64,000 nt of DNA from Meghimatium bilineatum (Eukaryota > Mollusca > Gastropoda > Stylommatophora > Philomycidae), in NCBI GenBank assembly GCA_034231615.1, contig CM067309.1:33836310-33900309 (forward strand), written 5' to 3'. Below, in pieces: positions 39,101 to 48,479 of the stretch (position 1 is its first letter; the number at the start of each line of letters is the position of its first letter). The position numbers and the translations under genes are program-made. The notes under the pieces are model-generated. The model did no database searches. It saw only the letters and a program-made list of their open reading frames with translations, and was not told the origin of the DNA.

Positions 39101-41749
39101 GAGGACTCACAAGGCCTAGAGGATTGACTTCAGTGTACTCTGGTTACCCCATGTGTACTCCATCCCTCACATTGAGAGTATGACTCATAGCACGTAACTC
39201 CATATATCAAGCAATAATCTCTAGTAATCTGATAGAAAACAAGATTTTCTAAACAAGACGTCGTAAGTGGAATTCGAACGAGAAAAAGACTAGAAAAGTT
39301 TCTCCTACACATTGCCTGCTCCACAATTACTTAACCAACTTACTATGATTGCTGTGTCATTGATTTCATCATGTGCCAAACTCTTTGACACTGGACTTGA
39401 CATGAGCCTGTACCAAACACAGGAGTGCAGGGCTAGAAGGACAAATGTGGCAGTTGTTACTGTAAACTAGACATACAATGTATTTGTGTTCAACTGAAAT
39501 CATGAAGAGAAATGTAAGAGTTGTACTAGAGCAAAGAAGACAGAAGAATGACACCAACATATCTGAAGGGAGCTTCTCTGAACAGAAGAGTAATAATATT
39601 GCATACTTGCAGCAGCACTAAGTGATGTTTGTTTGTTTGTGCTCGCTCTCTGATAACCAACACAAAGATTCGTGTGTCAGGAGTGTGAAGTATGTTGTAT
39701 GGCCAGCTTATAACATAGCTGCATTATTTGCACCTTCTAGTCCAGCACATCTGATTCAGCATGCCTTCTTTTCTGGTGGGCTTCTCTAGCTTACGACAGC
39801 CTTTCTATCTGTTGCCAAGCAGTGGATTTGTATCAACTCAACTTTACAGTCCAAAACATGTCCCTGGGTGGCAGTCTCAGAGGCAGTGGTAATCAGATTT
39901 AGGCTTGGGTCGACTACGTCTATCTCACACGAGGTGTTCCACTGCCAGTGAACTTGTCTCACGTAATGTAATTAAACATATTGTGCCTGTGCACATCAGT
40001 TACTGACCTTTTCTCATCCACAAGTATGATTCCAGTATAGGAAAAACATGACAGTAGAGTTTTGTCCGGGTTTGTTCACCCTCTTAGCCGAGGTGTCATT
40101 CACAGACATTGTGAACCCTCAACCAAGGCTGAGTCTCTACACATATTTAGGAGCACTGGAAACTAGAAGCTTGTTCTTGAGCTGAATAATTTTACTTTAG
40201 TAATACTATAATAATACTTTTTTAGTTCTGATTTCCATGTTGTGTTTTCCCATTCTATTTGCATATGGCGCTGGCATTGTGCTGCCCTGTCAATGTACAC
40301 AATTTGTTATTCTTATGGAGTCTAGCACAACAACGACTTTGATACATAATACTGTGGACAGAGAGCTGTGGAGAGTCATGACCGCCTACGCCACCCGGCA
40401 TGGCACACAATGATGATGGAGTCTAGCACAGCTACATGCATCTACATTTTTGCTAATTAAGTCAGAATGTCTTGCGTCACTGTATCAACAGTGCCGCTGT
40501 TTATGTTGGCACAGAAGTGTCAGAGATATTGCTTGTCTTTCTTGAAGTCAATTCTTATTCCATCTACAGCCTCCACATTCACTACATGATCGCTAAAGTG
40601 GTAGCCAGAAATACCGCGAGCTGCTGTATTTCTGTTTTCGGGGTGCACCACCAGGATGTACGTTTGGGATCTTGGTTATCTGTTAACCCTGGATCCACAT
40701 TAGAGCCATGCAATAGCCTTAGCACCTCAAGTGATATTTGATTTGCGTTGAGAGTCAACTTTATAAAAAAAATAGATGTAGGCTATATATTGTCTATTAG
40801 AACTGCTAAAGAAATTCCAGAAGATACTGTTGGTTTTCATTGGCTACTGCAGTTTCAACTGTCAATCTCTGTTGTGACTTGCTAAAGTGATAGCTATCAC
40901 GCAAGTAAAACCTTCATAGATTAGTGATAGTATTCACATAGTTGTGTGGGTCCTATTGATTGATTTTTGGTATATTGGCAAATCTTTAAAATGCTCATAT
41001 TTAGACAACATGTTGCTTCAGTGGCAGAGGGGCAATTAATAGCTTTAACTTGGACAAATGTGATTTAGTCTGGAGAATAGAATGCATTGTGTTATGGTTT
41101 AAAGGTTTGTTACGATATATGCGCCTTTCGTCCTGATTCTTCCTGCTTCAGCATGGCTTCTGTGTCACTTTGACCCTATATAGGATGTGACAGCCAACTA
41201 CACCCCATAACTTCCTTAGTTGCCTCTTATGGCATGCATGGTAAAGTGTTGCTATTCTTTGCTCCCCTTGTGGGCCCTGGAAAGACCCACCAATTGTTGA
41301 TGTAATTAATGCACATCCTATCTAACACATAAAAAATGTAATATTGTCAGTGTACCCAGAATATATGAGTGACTAAACATTCAACAAGAGTGAAGCAACA
41401 AATGTACTATACAGGATGTGCTAGGTGTTGATTACGACAGCAACATTCAAGATGTGTATGACAAGCTCAAGTACAGAGAGTAGACTAATTCCATCTTCAT
41501 TCTCACACGCTGACAATACAGTACTTTTTGTTATGATCAACTGTAATGAATGTTTGTCACACAGTATAATATGTTTATTTTGTTTCTTCTGGAAGGTGTC
41601 CTAGTGGTGCTCCAACCAAATCCCACATTGTGTACACAACCTCCAAGAAGGCCCTGATGGATAAAATACGAGAGGGAATGACTGAGATTCAAGCCAATGA
41701 TCTGTCTGATCTCATGTACTGTGAATTTCTAGAACGAGGATGTAAATAA
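32907..41749 (+). CDS. ADF/cofilin family actin-depolymerising protein
   Basis: Joining 32907-33187 to 41596-41749 gives 144 residues, within the usual 140-170 of the family, and the splice restores a Trp codon (TG|G). The start MASGVKVADATVETYKAMKL has the conserved Ser3 whose phosphorylation inhibits ADF/cofilins. Then come RYLMMAIDQTDGLIKVIST, FNDFLEHLPLDVGRYCIIDL, the family Trp-x-Pro (ITWCPSGAP) and the long actin-binding helix KSHIVYTTSKKALMDKIREG, ending LSDLMYCEFLERGCK. Known role: cytosolic severing and depolymerisation of actin filaments. The 8408-bp intron carries only old LINE and SINE debris. The frame is intact, so the gene is probably functional. Unlike several animal cofilins I recall, no intron follows the initiator codon. 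Confidence 0.96.
33321..33328. promoter_or_regulatory. Candidate CRE site in cofilin intron
   Basis: Perfect palindrome TGACGTCA, the CREB/ATF consensus, ~135 bp after the exon. One chance match in a window of this size is unremarkable, so this is only a candidate. Confidence 0.25.
33790..34125 (-). pseudogene. LINE-C RNase H region, strongly decayed
   Basis: The + strand order CATTTCCCTTCACACCTGCA then TGTATCGG corresponds base for base to the codons for PGHAGVRGNE seen at 15100-15130. CTTCAGTAAATCTCTCAGGG is shared with 37460-37482. Too decayed for a readable protein. Confidence 0.6.
34140..34970. other. Non-repetitive intronic stretch with a short ORF
   Basis: No repeats recognised. A 50-codon frame starts at 34661 (MASKFLPSVGITFCQKATVL…) and ends in TGA near 34813. 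Its N-terminus is Arg/Ser/hydrophobic without acidic residues, like a mitochondrial presequence, but no homologue is recognised. Confidence 0.3.
34975..35112 (-). repeat. Interspersed repeat R1, second copy
   Basis: The reverse complement matches 8955-9100: same stem arms (GATGACGTGCC and GGCATGTCATC), same CCTCAATATAAC spacer and same CCCACAGACGCAACCACATG flank. Confidence 0.72.
35165..35390 (-). mobile_element. tRNA-derived SINE (family T3)
   Basis: On the minus strand the head starts GGGAGCCACAT with box A TAGCGCACTGG (35364-35374) and box B GGGTTCATTCC (35333-35343), and TGAGTGGTCCT lies between them. The body holds GGTCGACCCAGCCTAAACTG and AGATTAATCCGGGAAGTAAA. The 3' end runs into a nine-A tract on the + strand, and TATATGTA flanks both sides. 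This is the clearest tRNA-like head in the window. Confidence 0.85.
35395..36100. other. Unassigned intronic stretch
   Basis: No tandem array, exon or transposon recognised. A short G9 tract occurs at 36032-36040. Confidence 0.4.
36107..36139 (-). mobile_element. SINE-A 3' end fragment
   Basis: CTGCGTTCATTCTCAAATTC and CTGCAGATTAGC match the tail-proximal end of SINE-A. It is cut by the LINE-E 3' terminus. Confidence 0.7.
36140..36905 (-). pseudogene. LINE-E C-terminal region with C2H2-type finger and 3' hairpin
   Basis: The minus strand reads a decayed AKASAVFGRLRNNVWDRRGI start, then YARHARKLNHFHFTCLRKLL, VQARWAGHLVRMDNSRLPKQ, AQDRTAWRYSIRTGALAAEE and a terminal finger CCQFCKRTFCARIGLASHFK then THY (C-x2-C-x12-H-x3-H). 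This tail is common in fish and invertebrate non-LTR elements. The open frame of 179 codons is unbroken from 36759 to 36220. The 3' UTR ends in a stem-loop (CGTCG-ATCA-CGACG) and CAT repeats, as at 4640-4810. Confidence 0.88.
37425..37760 (-). pseudogene. LINE-C RNase H region, decayed second copy
   Basis: The + strand TTTCCTTCCACACTCGCATG then TCCCGG is the complement of the PGHAGVRGNE coding block. CAGTAAATCTCTCAGGGT is shared with 33790-34125. Confidence 0.6.
37770..38090. other. Unassigned AT-rich intronic stretch
   Basis: Nothing recognised. Confidence 0.4.
38095..38785 (-). pseudogene. LINE-B copy split by LINE-A
   Basis: Minus-strand LINE-B (DNIRQITNTIPVLEHIKRQ and RWTIEIKEATGTSLQTAHKN) occupies 38095-38316. 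It resumes at 38734-38785 (same sequence as 3386-3440). The interruption is the LINE-A copy. Confidence 0.82.
38303..38747 (-). mobile_element. LINE-A, 5'-truncated, with perfect 14-bp duplication
   Basis: The element at 38317-38733 is flanked by ATGTTATCGTTTAT (38303-38316 and 38734-38747). The minus strand reads MYGSETWTLNKQLEDKIDAF, EMWVYRRIGRTSWKEKKTNK, RQIKYFGHIKRHDTLLKTLL and GKRARGRQRYKWESNITRWT, then a GGCACTTGATGATGATG tail. One of the best-preserved LINE segments: 137 codons without a stop. Confidence 0.92.
39120..39335 (-). mobile_element. tRNA-derived SINE (family T1), second copy
   Basis: The minus strand has box B GTTCGAATTCC (39269-39279), a decayed box A, and the T1 body blocks GGAGTTACGTGCTATGAGT and GGAGTACACATGGGGTAACC. 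Confidence 0.78.
39635..39830 (-). mobile_element. SINE-A, very old copy
   Basis: Retains TATGGCCAGCTTATAACATA, GCTGCATTATTTGCACCTTC and CACATCTGATTCAGCATGCC in family order with heavy divergence. Ends uncertain. Confidence 0.6.
40340..40425 (+). pseudogene. LINE-G 3' end fragment
   Basis: Reads DRELWRVMTAYATRHGTQ, then a GATGATGG tail. The same C-terminus (ELWRNMIAYAIQHGT) occurs in the insertion at 46428-46633. Confidence 0.75.
40430..41055. other. Unassigned intronic stretch
   Basis: No recognised element. A short 89-codon frame at 40472-40741 has no family signature. Confidence 0.4.
41062..41285 (-). mobile_element. SINE-A, diverged copy without tail
   Basis: Contains TGGTTTAAAGGTTTGTTACG, ATATATGCGCCTTTCGTCCT, CCCCATAACTTCCTTAGTTG and GTTGCTATTCTTTGCTCCCC. 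The tail-proximal third is missing. Confidence 0.75.
41596..41749 (+). CDS. Cofilin terminal coding exon
   Basis: The acceptor TGTTTCTTCTGGAAG ends at 41595. The exon completes Trp94, adds CPSGAPTKSHIVYTTSKKAL and 30 more residues, and stops at TAA 41747-41749. The 3' UTR follows; its polyadenylation site is not certain. Confidence 0.95.
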
Positions 41750-42220
41750 ATCATTCACAGGAAGGCTGCATGTAAACCATATCTTTGTATAAACTGATTT
41801 CAAGGTGTATTCTTGATGCAACAACGTAACAAATATAGATATATCAGGTTGTTTTTAGACTGTTTATAGTTTGTGTGTCTACATTGTTACTCTCAGGTCA
41901 CAAATGGAACATATATGATTGTGAGTTTCTTTTGTGTTGTTTAGTTTGGCTCATGACACAATACTTCTTACGTTAAGTAGGTATTTATCATGTTTTCCTC
42001 CTATTACCCAGCATACATGCAGTGGATGTCTGTGAATGATCCATGTTCTCTAAATTTAAACCCTGATGATACCTCAGTTACACCAAACTTGGCTCTAGAA
42101 ACTCACAGCAAGGTACAGACAACAAAATAAGGATCATGTGTACAATCAGTTTCAGCCAAGTTGAGTAACTAACTAGTTGTGATTCATTGTCCAGAAATCA
42201 TACTATATTGTTTTCACCCA
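41750..42220. other. Cofilin 3' flank or 3' UTR
   Basis: AT-rich sequence with no repeats. No single convincing AATAAA position can be chosen; the nearest overlaps the stop codon (41745-41750). Confidence 0.5.
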
Positions 42221-42224
42221 AAAA

Positions 42225-42390
42225 GTAGCAAATTAGACAATCACTAGTTTTCAAATGATCTTGTCCTGAGATATAATCAAACAATCACTAGTTTTCAAAT
42301 GATCTTGTCCTGATATATAATTATACAATCACTAGTTTTCAAATTGCCTTGTTCAGAGATATAATTTGGCAATCATTTCAAATTGCTCCG
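42225..42390. repeat. ~41-bp tandem repeat, 3-4 units
   Basis: Units with CAATCACTAGTTTTCAAATG and ATCTTGTCCTGA, the last ones diverged. Confidence 0.8.
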
Positions 42391-42581
42391 TTCTAATGTA
42401 TGACATTTTAAACCCCAATGGGTGCATATTTAGTTCATGGTGGGCCAGTGCGCCAGAATTAACGATGTCCTTCTAGGAGCACACCACACAGTCTGGGTCA
42501 ACTATCTCATTAGTATTCTGTCATATTTTATTTGTTCACCGATCTGCATTGATGGCACATCTATTATTGCCTGTCACTAAG

Positions 42582-43500
42582 GAGTCTGCCAAAAAAGGAT
42601 AAAGGTACAATGTTCGCTGATCTGCATCTCACTAAAAATCCAGCAACATAAATACCACAACAAAACTACAAGGTCATTAAGCAATTTAAATAAGATTTCT
42701 GTATTTTGAATGGTTGAAAGATAAACATTAAAAGAAATGTTTACCAAATACCGGTACCGCCATTATTACTATCATTCTCTGAATGATGCTCATGAGTTCA
42801 GACCTTTACTTTTCTATATTTCATCTGCCCATGTGGCAACCATGGCTTGGAATTCTAGTTCAAGATGCAAAAAATAGTGCCACTGTATTCTTGTCAGGCA
42901 TGTCATAGAAGGTGACTAAGGAAAGTTGGGCTGACAATTTGTCACCTGTGAAACAGTCATTGTCACATCTTGTCTCAATTTCTGACTTTTGTCCATCCTC
43001 TATCACAGGGGTCAGGAACCCATGGCTCACGAGCCAGATGTGGCTCTATTGATGGCTGCATCTGGCTCACAGACAAATGTTCGATTATTTTTAAAAAATT
43101 GTTTCTTTAGACTCCTTTGATCTAAATATTAATTGCATATCCATGTTTAATTCTACAAATGAGCTAACGTCTACTGCAGCTCAGCATCAGAAGTCGCATT
43201 AATGGTAAGAAATACTCATTATTGATTAGCAACAGCATAACAATGTTATTAAAAAGAATTCAGAGACATAATTATTGTACTTTTAGTGTTGAAATTGCAC
43301 AAAATGCACACATTTACTTGAAATTTTAAGTTTTAAACATAATGTATGGCTCTCACAGAATTACTTTTCAAAATATGTGGTGTCCATGGCTCTCTCAGAC
43401 AAAAAGGTTCCTGACCCCCTGCTCTATCAAATAATCCTCATGGACAATAAAGAGATGCAGGTCAGCGAACATTGTACCTTTATCCTATTGTGGCAGACTC
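42582..43500. mobile_element. DNA transposon-like element with 49-bp terminal inverted repeats
   Basis: The left TIR at 42582-42630 begins GAGTCTGCCA and contains GGATAAAGGTACAATGTTCG. The right TIR at 43452-43500 is its inverse with three mismatches in 49. The ~920-bp interior has no transposase, and a hAT MITE lies within it. No flanking duplication is recognised, so the superfamily is unknown. Confidence 0.8.
42998..43429. mobile_element. hAT-type MITE with 8-bp duplication
   Basis: The element at 43006-43421 (416 bp) starts CAGGGGTCAGGAACC and ends GGTTCCTGACCCCCTG. CTCTATCA duplicates at 42998-43005 and 43422-43429. CAGGGGT termini with 8-bp duplications are the hAT hallmark. No transposase inside. 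Confidence 0.92.
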
Positions 43501-43785
43501 GTGAATAAGATTTGGTACAGATTTATTTTTCGTGATTGTAGTTCACATTTGTCACCCTCATTCCCAGCTAAGGTGCCTTAGTGCCAGGATGTCGTATCTT
43601 GTAAACAAAATGTGCATGGAGATACATACATATGACATCTTTTAACATTTGAACTAGAGATAGTTGTGAGCCTTTTATATACTTTAGAAAGAGGCATAAC
43701 TTTATTGTTAGTTTGTGTTTTGTGTGATTGTTTCCCTTGAGAAGAAGCAATACAAGATAAATCTAGTCAAACAGATACCAAAAAA

Positions 43786-43965
43786 ATGGATGCTAATATA
43801 GCATTCACTATACCGGAGATACCAAGATGTCGTTGGACAAGATATATTCATGAATGCATGTCGCTAGAGAAAGCCGGACAACTTGTCAAAGACTTGGCAT
43901 TTCAGGAGATTCATAAGGAAGACTTCAGTTCTGGAAAGAAAACATCACATGATGATGATGATTCC
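43786..43965 (+). pseudogene. RTE-like LINE 3' end
   Basis: Reads IPEIPRCRWTRYIHECMSLE, AGQLVKDLAF, then ends in a (GATGAT)n tail at 43950-43962. It matches the C-terminus of 47355-48130 (RRWTKYIQECLLTSLEDAGQ). Confidence 0.8.
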
Positions 43966-44069
43966 AGAAATGGATCTAAGCTGTTCAAAAAATATCATTT
44001 TCTAATATACTGCGCTGCACTTTATTCAGTAAAATTACATTACATTGTGGCTTGTATTTATTGAATATG

Positions 44070-44500
44070 CAACATATAAATATTTTTAGATTGCACATTT
44101 CGTTTTTATGTATATTTCATACACACAATACCCACACTCCTAGTCAATCTGAGAATTTTGTGCAATATTTTGTCACAAATTGAACTCTGTGTATTCTAGT
44201 TGTTCCGGTAGGTTATACATTATTTTTGTCTACACTTAAACTAGCTCTGTTTGCTGCACAGTTGTTGATCTTATTGCTATGCCACAATGGAAAGAGAATA
44301 TATTGGAGTGTCTCTGTGAGAAGATGCCAGTGGTTGAGCTGTGTCTATATTCAAGTTTGATTATACTTTGATGAATTTGATGACTGATTCAATCAGATAT
44401 TAAAAACTTGATCAGAAATATTTTTTCAAACTTTTTCTTTGTGTCCTCCATTACTGTAATTGTTAGATGCTCTGAGAGAATCAATATGGACTGAAGTTGA
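44070..44500. other. Unassigned AT-rich stretch
   Basis: Nothing recognised. Confidence 0.4.
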
Positions 44501-44504
44501 TGGT

Positions 44505-44568
44505 TGAAAGGTATGCTTAACTATTGAAAGGTATGCTTAACTATTGAAAGGTATGCTTAACTATAAAG
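44505..44568. repeat. 20-bp tandem repeat, 3 units
   Basis: TGAAAGGTATGCTTAACTAT repeated three times in succession. Confidence 0.95.
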
Positions 44569-44708
44569 AGACTTGAATCCCATTCCCACTAAACAATTTA
44601 CTTAAATAGTTGATAAGATCCTGTAGCCTGGATGTCATGCCCCTGCTGTTAAGCAACATGAATACAGCAGTGTCACAGTAAATTCACATTATAACACTTT
44701 TCACAGTT

Positions 44709-45113
44709 TTGTCGACCTTATACTTCTTGATTAGAAACTGGCTTCACAGCACACAGGACATTCCCATCAGTGCTCCGCCCTCCGTTCCAGCAGCCATCCT
44801 AGTGTATGTAGACTCACAGTCCCGGTCAGGTGTTGACTGTGTGATCTTCGGGACTTTCCAAAAAATTTACTTTTCCTCCCCTCACCTCTAGATACTCCCA
44901 TTTCTAACATTCTCTGTATGTGTACGTTCTCAACCTCATTGACATCATCTGCATCTTGAAATGAATTTATTACTGTCTTCATTACGTCTGCTTTATCTCG
45001 TCTCAGCAATGTGCCGTCTATCGCCGCATTGCCTGCCAATATGTCGGCTTTCTCGTTTCCTCTGACCCCAGCATGCCCAGGGCAGTATATCAATGTAATT
45101 GTCGACCTTATAC
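44709..45113 (-). mobile_element. LINE-C 3' end inserted in an RTE copy, 15-bp duplication
   Basis: TTGTCGACCTTATAC occurs at 44709-44723 and 45099-45113. The insert at 44724-45098 reads on the minus strand LIYCPGHAGVRGNEKADILA (RNase H motif) and FFGKSRR…LTGTVS, then a partial Cys/His motif. It is 5'-truncated. Confidence 0.85.
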
Positions 45114-45415
45114 ATCCTTGTCTAATGCCCATTTCAATCTTTTGGAATTATCGTACATTACGTCACATCTCATCGCAGCTGTTTGTTTCCAATACATATT
45201 TCTTACTATCAGTAGATATCTTCCAGAACATTGAATTCTCTAACATTTGTATCATTTCTAAAAGCTTTACTATAATCAATAAAACACAAGTACAGGTCAT
45301 TTTGTATTTCTATTGCTCGCTCCATACATTTTCTTATTATATATAGGGCATTCCTTGTGCCTTTTCCTTCAAAAGATCCACATTGCTATTCTTGCATGAA
45401 AAATTCTGCAATTTT
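45114..45415 (-). pseudogene. RTE-like LINE reverse-transcriptase fragment
   Basis: The minus strand, with shifts, reads FEGKGTRNALYIIRKMYERA, IEIQNDLYLCFIDYSKAF (RT motif with catalytic Asp) and RNMYWKQTAAMR, then MGIRQGC at the LINE-C insertion. Same family as 62205-62690. Confidence 0.85.
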
Positions 45416-45504
45416 TGTAACAAATTATACATATTGTTCACTTAAAATTAAGTGAAACAAATGCACTCATAATTTACTAATTGTAACATTAGTATTTTCA
45501 CATA

Positions 45505-45735
45505 TGTAGTGTGTCATGTGACGTATTCCTTCCAGAACGTTGTCTTCCCAGTGAACTCTCGGAGCCTCTCTCTGTCTTGGGCGATGTGGCTTGCATTTTC
45601 TAGCGATGTATTCATGTTATCTTTAATGTCGTCAGTCCATCGTCTTCTTGGTCTGCCCTTTCTCCTCTTCCCTGGTACTCTTTCCTCCATTATTTATCTT
45701 TCTAAACAGTTGTGTCTCTTTATATGACCAAAAGT
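45505..45735 (-). pseudogene. RTE-like LINE C-terminal fragment
   Basis: The complement of the 23930-24148 type: tail TCATGTGACGTATTCCTTCC, then RRRWTDDIKDNMNTSLEN and HIKRHNCLER on the minus strand. Confidence 0.82.
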
Positions 45736-45737
45736 AG

Positions 45738-45905
45738 TGTAGTAAGTGAGATTACAGCCATGGATTGACTTCTAGAAAGTGTGAGATTACAGCCATGGAT
45801 TGACTTCTAGAAAGTGTGAGATTACAGCCATGGATTGACTTCTAGAAAGTGTGAGATTACAGCCATGGATTGACTTCTAGAAAGTGTGCGGTTACAGCCA
45901 TGGAT
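45738..45905. repeat. 35-bp tandem repeat, ~4.7 units, abutting the LINE
   Basis: Units contain GAGATTACAGCCATGGATTG and ACTTCTAGAAA. The array starts at the breakpoint of the LINE fragment. Confidence 0.93.
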
Positions 45906-46419
45906 TGGATGTTTGTCATAGTGATAGATAGACATAGCAAGTTGATCGTAAACAAACAAACAAAAAATCACACTAATTTCAGTGTTGACATTGTTAACAG
46001 CCTATCAGTTTAAAGAGACAATGATCATATAAATACAATAGTGCACACATCTACAGCAGCTTTACAACCTGGTATGTCTGCTACACACAGCGATCAAAAG
46101 ATAACTTTCTTGGAACCTAGAAGAGCTGTGACTAACCACCTCATTCGTAAGTCAGACATCAGTGCATAAACGAAGCCACCAACCTGCATCCAGTTTGGTG
46201 GTAGATCTATCATGTCTACTGCTGTGGTAACACACGTTTGCATGATGTGATAATCCCACGATACGAGGAGGCAACTGGGCTCATTATATATGTCAGTGAT
46301 ATGAACAAAAGACAAGTAGAAATACACAGACATTTTGTATCAGTGTTACGACTTCATTATTGTAATGTCAAACATGACAATATCAATCAATGATATCCAG
46401 TCTGATAAATGTTTCTAGT

Positions 46420-46641
46420 AGCATTACCCATTGCTTAAAAGGACACAGCTCGAACAATAACCACTGGAAAGATCAAGGGGAGAAGAGATAGGGGTCGACA
46501 AAGAGAAAAGTTACTAGATGGACTTGTATTGAGGCACGGTAGAAGCTCACAAACTTTATTGACAACACAAGAGACAGAGAGTTGTGGAGAAACATGATCG
46601 CCTACGCCATTCAGCATGGCACTTGATTGATTGAGCATTAC
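46420..46641 (+). mobile_element. LINE-G 3' fragment inserted in the inverted repeat, 8-bp duplication
   Basis: The insert at 46428-46633 is flanked by AGCATTAC (46420-46427 and 46634-46641). It reads TTGKIKGRRDRGRQREKLLD, then RDRELWRNMIAYAIQHGT, and ends in TTGATTGATTG, a short tandem tail. Confidence 0.88.
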
Positions 46642-46741
46642 TCAGATTTCTGAAGCAATCCTTGACAAAGACGAGTTTGTGACATTGAATCATCATATTT
46701 ATTACTCAGATTTCTGAAGCAATCCTTGACAAAGCACTTCA

Positions 46742-46803
46742 CCTGGTAGTACTAGATCTGACATCACTGGACCCGATGTGCTGTCAGATCTAGTGCTGCC
46801 AGG
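46742..46803. ncRNA. 62-nt hairpin of microRNA-precursor size (candidate only)
   Basis: Arms 46742-46763 and 46782-46803 pair over all 22 positions, with two G-U wobbles as RNA, around an 18-nt loop. It sits in the spacer of the large inverted repeat, so a transposon-derived hairpin is at least as likely as a microRNA. Confidence 0.35.
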
Positions 46804-47354
46804 ATAAGGATTTCAGATCTCGTACTTATCTGAAGTTGTAGTACTTCTGTAGACCATGGACAATTTGGTTATCTTATCAAAATTCAACCTTTCATGGTAC
46901 TGTTTTATGGTACTTTCATGGCAGTGTCAAATTATGAAAATCAAATTTGGTGAAGCTATTACATTATGTAATCAAACTCTTCAATGTTAGGCCTTCTAAT
47001 ACTGATTTTAAATAACTAGTGAGCCACTGGAACTATCAGCATATGCTAGAAATATTGAAAACCTATGTGTGTGACCACAATGTAGAGAGGTTGGTTGTAT
47101 GCAACCAGTTGTTTTGAAACGATATAGGGGCCTAGATGAAATAACAGTTGTGATAGATATGATGATTCAGTGTCAGAAACTCGTCTGTGTCAAGGATTGT
47201 TTCAGAAATCTGAGTAATGCTACTAGAAACATTTATCAGACTGGATATCATTGATTGATATTGTCATGTTTGATATTACAATAATGAAGTCGTAACACTG
47301 ATACTGAATGTCTGTGTGTTTCTGCTGTAAATATCATGTTCATATCACTGACAT

Positions 47355-48130
47355 CTACATCATCATCATGTGACATATTCTTTCCAGAACGTAGTCTTTC
47401 CTACCGATCTTTTGAATTATCCGCGGTCGTGAGCAAGTTGCCCTGCATCTTCCAGTGACGTGAGCAGGCATTCTTGAATGTATTTTGTCCAACGGCGTCT
47501 TAGTCGGCCTTTGCCCCTGTTGCCTTCTATCATACCCTCCATTAACACTCTCTCCATGCCGTTGTGTCTCTTAATATGACAGAAAAAAACTAGCTTTTTC
47601 TTTAATATAGCGTTCAGAAGCCAGCTTTCCTGGACGTTAATTGTTCGTAACACCTCTTGGTTTGTTTTCTTCGCTGTCCATGGTATTCTCAAAACTCTTC
47701 TATAACACTTTAGTTCAAATGATGTTATTCTCTTGGCCACTGTTTTATTTAGTGTCCATGCTTCACATCCATATGTCGCCACAGGAAATACACATGTTCG
47801 TAGTAAACACAATTTGTTTCTTATGTTAGTACCTTGCCATAGTTTCTTTATCTGTTTTAAGTTTGCCATTGCCGTTCTTCTCTTGATCTCAACTGCGTAG
47901 TCCCCCGCATTTTTTATATTAGTTCCTAAATAATCAAAATGTGTCACTTCTTCCAAATTGCAGTTCTCAATATTAATTTTGAGTCTTGCTTTAGTTTTAT
48001 CAGTTGCCATTATTTTGTCTTTTTCATATTTAAGAACAAGTTATGCTGTTCGCTGAACTTTTGGGTTGACTTAATTATGCTCAGTAGGTCGTGTTCGTTA
48101 GTTGTTAACTCATTGGGGGCTTTATAGTAT
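47355..48130 (-). pseudogene. RTE-like LINE C-terminal half
   Basis: The minus strand starts near NELTTNEHDLLSIIKSTQKF. After a frameshift near 48005 it stays open for 197 codons: ENCNLEEVTHFDYLGTNIKN, FPVATYGCEAWTLNKTVAKR, FELKCYRRVLRIPW, then GRLRRRWTKYIQECLLTSLE. The 3' end is GAATATGTCACATGATGATG. Well preserved but lacking the endonuclease and the catalytic RT core. Confidence 0.9.
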
Positions 48131-48139
48131 GGGTCTACA

Positions 48140-48350
48140 GGACCTTTCGTCACTTTAACGGCTTCGATTTTAGATCGATCATATATTGATCAGTTATATT
48201 TCGTTTTGCCCAGTTCAAGTTTTTATGGTAACTTCTGAACATCCAGGAAACCACTTCCTTTAGAAAACTGAAGACGACTCGCGTGGCTGCAAAAGAACCA
48301 TTTCTTTGATTGGCATACGCTGCGTTTGTTATTTCTGAAATTCTGAAAAA
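48140..48350. other. Unassigned stretch
   Basis: Nothing recognised. Confidence 0.35.
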
Positions 48351-48479
48351 ATGGCAACGCCCACTTCTTCTAGATACAGTGCAGAACAAGCTATAGTTAT
48401 GTTTCAGAGCTTGCTAATTAGTGAATATAATAATGATGATTCCGATAGTGATTATAGTAAATGTTTACAAGACCTTTGA
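48351..48479 (+). CDS. Small ORF of unknown origin (42 codons)
   Basis: MATPTSSRYSAEQAIVMFQS followed by an acidic stretch NNDDSDSDYS, then stop. It faintly recalls the acidic N-terminus of piggyBac-type transposases, but there is no catalytic domain downstream. Overlaps LINE-like sequence at its end. Low confidence that it is a gene. Confidence 0.2.
   Translation: MATPTSSRYSAEQAIVMFQSLLISEYNNDDSDSDYSKCLQDL

Larger units (their letters stand above)
46291..47353. repeat. Large imperfect inverted repeat (~200-bp arms) with a hairpin centre
   Basis: The left arm (46291-46427 joined to 46634-46703) is the reverse complement of the right arm (47155-47353). Shared blocks include ATGTCAGTGATATGAAC, GTAACACTGATAC and TCTGATAAATGTTTCTAGTA. 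The left arm is interrupted by a LINE insertion that the right arm lacks. Probably a non-autonomous fold-back element or inverted duplication. Confidence 0.82.

Noticed and set aside
48351..48479. piggyBac transposase start
   Set aside because: Only an acidic N-terminal resemblance. No DDD catalytic domain or TTAA-flanked TIRs seen, so kept only as an unknown small ORF.
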